Source: an uncultured beta proteobacterium
GTDB taxonomy: Bacteria; Pseudomonadota; Gammaproteobacteria; Burkholderiales; Burkholderiaceae_B
Length of the DNA stretch: 6,792 nt
NCBI GenBank assembly: GCA_903929925.1
Contig: CAIYWO010000270.1
Span: forward strand, 1 to 6,792
Direction: 5' to 3'
Shown here: piece after piece, positions 5,232 to 6,792 of the stretch
How the letters are laid out: every line of letters begins with the position of its first letter
Position numbering within the stretch: position 1 is the stretch's first letter
Translations under genes and position numbers: made by a program
The notes under the pieces: generated by a model
Seen by the model: only the letters and a program-made list of their open reading frames with translations
What the model was told of the DNA's origin: nothing
The model's database searches: none

Positions 5232-6338
5232 ATGCGTGCGTTGATTATTAGCGTCGATCTTGGTTCGCCAGACTATCTGGCGCACGCCCAAGAGTTCGAA
5301 ATGCTGGCGACTGGCGCCGGGGCTGAACTCGTCGGTACGCTAAAGGCTCGGCGGCAGCGGCCAGATGCCGCTTATTTCATTGGTTCAGGTAAGGTACAAG
5401 AAGGGGTCTTGCTCGCTGAGCAGGGCGAGGCTGAGGTCATTTTGTTCGATCAGCCCTTATCCCCAGCCCAGCAACGCAATCTCGAGCGCCAGTTCAACTT
5501 GCGTGTGGTTGATCGCGTTGCCTTGATTCTTGATATTTTTGCACTGCGCGCGAAGAGCCACGAGGGCAAGTTGCAAGTAGAGCTTGCTCAGCTGCAACAC
5601 CTATCCACGCGCTTGACGCGTTTGTGGTCCCACCTTGAACGACAACGCGGCGGTATCGGGATGCGTGGTCCAGGCGAGTCTCAGCTCGAGATGGATCGCC
5701 GCATGATCGGTGCCAAAGTGCGCGTGTTGCGCGAGCGTCTGGAGCGTGTACAAAGGCAACGCACCACACAACGTCGCTCTCGGGCCCGTGGTGCGACACT
5801 TTCCGTATCTTTAGTCGGTTACACCAACGCGGGTAAGTCAACGCTATTTAATGCGATGACCCGTGCCGGCGCGTATGCTGCGGATCAGCTGTTTGCCACA
5901 CTCGATACGACAACGCGGCGTGTCTGGATCGAAGGTGCGGGGCAAATTACCCTCTCAGATACTGTGGGCTTTATTCGCGATTTACCCACTACACTCATCG
6001 CTGCCTTCAGGGCAACTCTCGAAGAAGCGATTCATGCCGATTTACTGTTGCATGTTGTTGATGCGGCAAGCCCTCAGCGTGACGAGCAGATTCATGAAGT
6101 CAACAAAGTATTGAGTGATATTGGTGCGGCAGATATTCCCTGTATTTTGGTCTACAACAAGATCGATCTCGTTGGCCTCGAGCCTCGGGTCGAACGAGAT
6201 GAGCATGGTACGATTTGTCGTGTTTTTTTAAGTGCCCAGCAACGCGATGGCCTAGCAGGTTTGCGCGAAGCAATCAGTCAGTTCGCTTTACTTTCGGATA
6301 ACAATGCGATTTCTAACCAGAATATTCAACCTGAATGA
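5232..6338 (+). CDS. hflX: Ribosome-associated GTPase HflX
   Basis: HflX binds the 50S subunit and splits stalled or stress-arrested 70S ribosomes; it acts in the cytoplasm. The 368-residue protein has the family's N-terminal nucleotide-binding-like domain with GSGKVQEG (51-58), LFDQPLSPAQQRNLE and VDRVALILDIFALRAKSHEGKLQVELAQL. The diagnostic glycine-rich GGIGMRGPGESQLEMDRR follows, then a basic helical stretch (about 160-188, many Arg and Gln). The G domain has G1 GYTNAGKST (196-204), G3 DTVGF (243-247) and G4 NKID (309-312), with a G5-like FLSAQQRDG. It is shorter than E. coli HflX (426), mainly through a shorter C-terminus, which ends in a low-complexity Asn/Gln-rich tail. The gene sits between hfq and hflK, and its last 35 nt overlap the hflK start. 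Confidence 0.96.
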   Translation: MRALIISVDLGSPDYLAHAQEFEMLATGAGAELVGTLKARRQRPDAAYFIGSGKVQEGVLLAEQGEAEVILFDQPLSPAQQRNLERQFNLRVVDRVALILDIFALRAKSHEGKLQVELAQLQHLSTRLTRLWSHLERQRGGIGMRGPGESQLEMDRRMIGAKVRVLRERLERVQRQRTTQRRSRARGATLSVSLVGYTNAGKSTLFNAMTRAGAYAADQLFATLDTTTRRVWIEGAGQITLSDTVGFIRDLPTTLIAAFRATLEEAIHADLLLHVVDAASPQRDEQIHEVNKVLSDIGAADIPCILVYNKIDLVGLEPRVERDEHGTICRVFLSAQQRDGLAGLREAISQFALLSDNNAISNQNIQPE

Positions 6339-6792
6339 TCCCGGCTGGGGTCGGGGTCAAAACGGTGGTGGCAATGAGCCCCCTAAAGACGGTAATCAGC
6401 CGCCCCGTCGCCCATCACAGCAAAATAGTCCGCCTGATTTAGATCAGGTTTGGCGCGACTTCAGTGATCGCCTGGGCGGCTTATTTGGCCGCAAGCAGGG
6501 TGGTGGTAATCGTACACCTTCTCAAGGGCCTGGTGGTCCAACGCCCCGTCAGTCCAAGATTGGCTTGGGCGTGATCGCCGCGGCAGGTTTGGCCTTGTGG
6601 CTGGCGAGCGGTTTCTTTATCGTCCAAGAAGGACAGGTTGCAGTATTGACTCAGTTTGGTAAGTACAAGTCGACTGCGTTGGCTGGTTTTCAATGGCGTA
6701 TGCCTTTCCCGATTCAGGCTCACGAAATCGTGAACCTGTCACAGTTACGTACGTTCGAAGTCGGCTTTAGAAGTACGGCGCGTAACCGTGTC
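6304..6792 (+). CDS. hflK: FtsH protease modulator HflK, N-terminal part (partial at right edge)
   Basis: HflK is an inner-membrane SPFH/prohibitin-family protein that with HflC forms a large complex around the FtsH protease and modulates its activity. The visible 163 residues start MRFLTRIFNLNDPGWGRGQ, followed by a Gly/Pro/Gln/Asn-rich cytoplasmic segment (about 20-84) containing DLDQVWRDFSDRLGGLFG. One membrane helix lies at about 86-107 (IGLGVIAAAGLALWLASGFF). The start of the SPFH domain follows: VQEGQVAVLTQFGKY ... GFQWRMPFPIQAHEIVNLSQLRTFEVGFRS. The frame is open to the last base and continues outside the window. The ATG at 6304 is the only one that gives the NLNDPGWGRG N-terminus. It lies inside hflX, with a weak GGA 5 nt upstream, so translational coupling to hflX is likely. 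The ATG overlapping the hflX stop at 6335 is in a different frame and is not the start. Confidence 0.95.
   Translation, partial: MRFLTRIFNLNDPGWGRGQNGGGNEPPKDGNQPPRRPSQQNSPPDLDQVWRDFSDRLGGLFGRKQGGGNRTPSQGPGGPTPRQSKIGLGVIAAAGLALWLASGFFIVQEGQVAVLTQFGKYKSTALAGFQWRMPFPIQAHEIVNLSQLRTFEVGFRSTARNRV

Noticed and set aside
4896..5291. 131-codon minus-strand frame across hfq and its leader.
   Set aside because: It covers the highly conserved hfq gene in antisense, has no recognisable domain and no convincing ribosome binding site.
6335..6338. ATGA overlap at the hflX stop as a start for the next gene.
   Set aside because: This ATG reads MIPAGVGV..., unlike HflK. The HflK frame is a different one and starts at 6304.
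6433..6448. CCTGAT-TTAG-ATCAGG perfect 6-bp hairpin.
   Set aside because: It falls in the hflK coding region and is explained by the codons for PDLDQ; no T run follows, so it is not a terminator.
1..6792. Search for CRISPR repeats, insertion-sequence ends, tRNA genes, toxin-antitoxin or phage genes.
   Set aside because: All coding space is filled by recognisable housekeeping genes in a conserved order. No regularly spaced repeats, transposase motifs or tRNA-like folds were seen by eye.

Overview
The window is an ordinary, gene-dense stretch of bacterial housekeeping chromosome. All genes lie on the + strand. Protein sequences and gene order point to a betaproteobacterium of the Burkholderiales, most likely near Bordetella/Alcaligenaceae. 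Hints are the RKEH rim in Hfq, the order der ... hfq-hflX-hflK, and the NKAE motif in the first GTPase domain of Der. The family placement is inference, since no 16S or search is available.

Layout: (1) the 3' end of hisS (histidyl-tRNA synthetase), entering from the left edge; (2) a yfgM-like membrane-anchored TPR protein gene; (3) bamB, a lipoprotein of the outer-membrane beta-barrel assembly machine; (4) der/engA, a double-domain GTPase of 50S ribosome assembly. These four are separated by 1-5 nt and look like one transcription unit, the same hisS-yfgM-bamB-der block known from E. coli. (5) hisC (histidinol-phosphate aminotransferase) follows der after 27 nt. (6) A 207-nt intergenic region follows, whose first half is only about 18% G+C. 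It is the one substantial non-coding stretch and the likely site of the hfq promoter and leader. (7) hfq, (8) hflX and (9) the 5' part of hflK form a second tight unit. The hflK start overlaps the end of hflX by 35 nt, and the gene runs off the right edge.

Functionally the left block couples tRNA charging, envelope protein export and assembly (YfgM, BamB) and ribosome biogenesis (Der). The right block covers post-transcriptional control by sRNAs (Hfq), ribosome rescue (HflX) and modulation of the membrane protease FtsH (HflK, with HflC expected just beyond the edge). I found no mobile element, CRISPR array, tRNA/rRNA, toxin-antitoxin or defence gene, and no convincing new system. The points most worth a second look are the AT-rich hfq leader with palindromes and a possible Hfq autoregulatory site, hisC sitting between der and hfq, and the overlapping hflK start.
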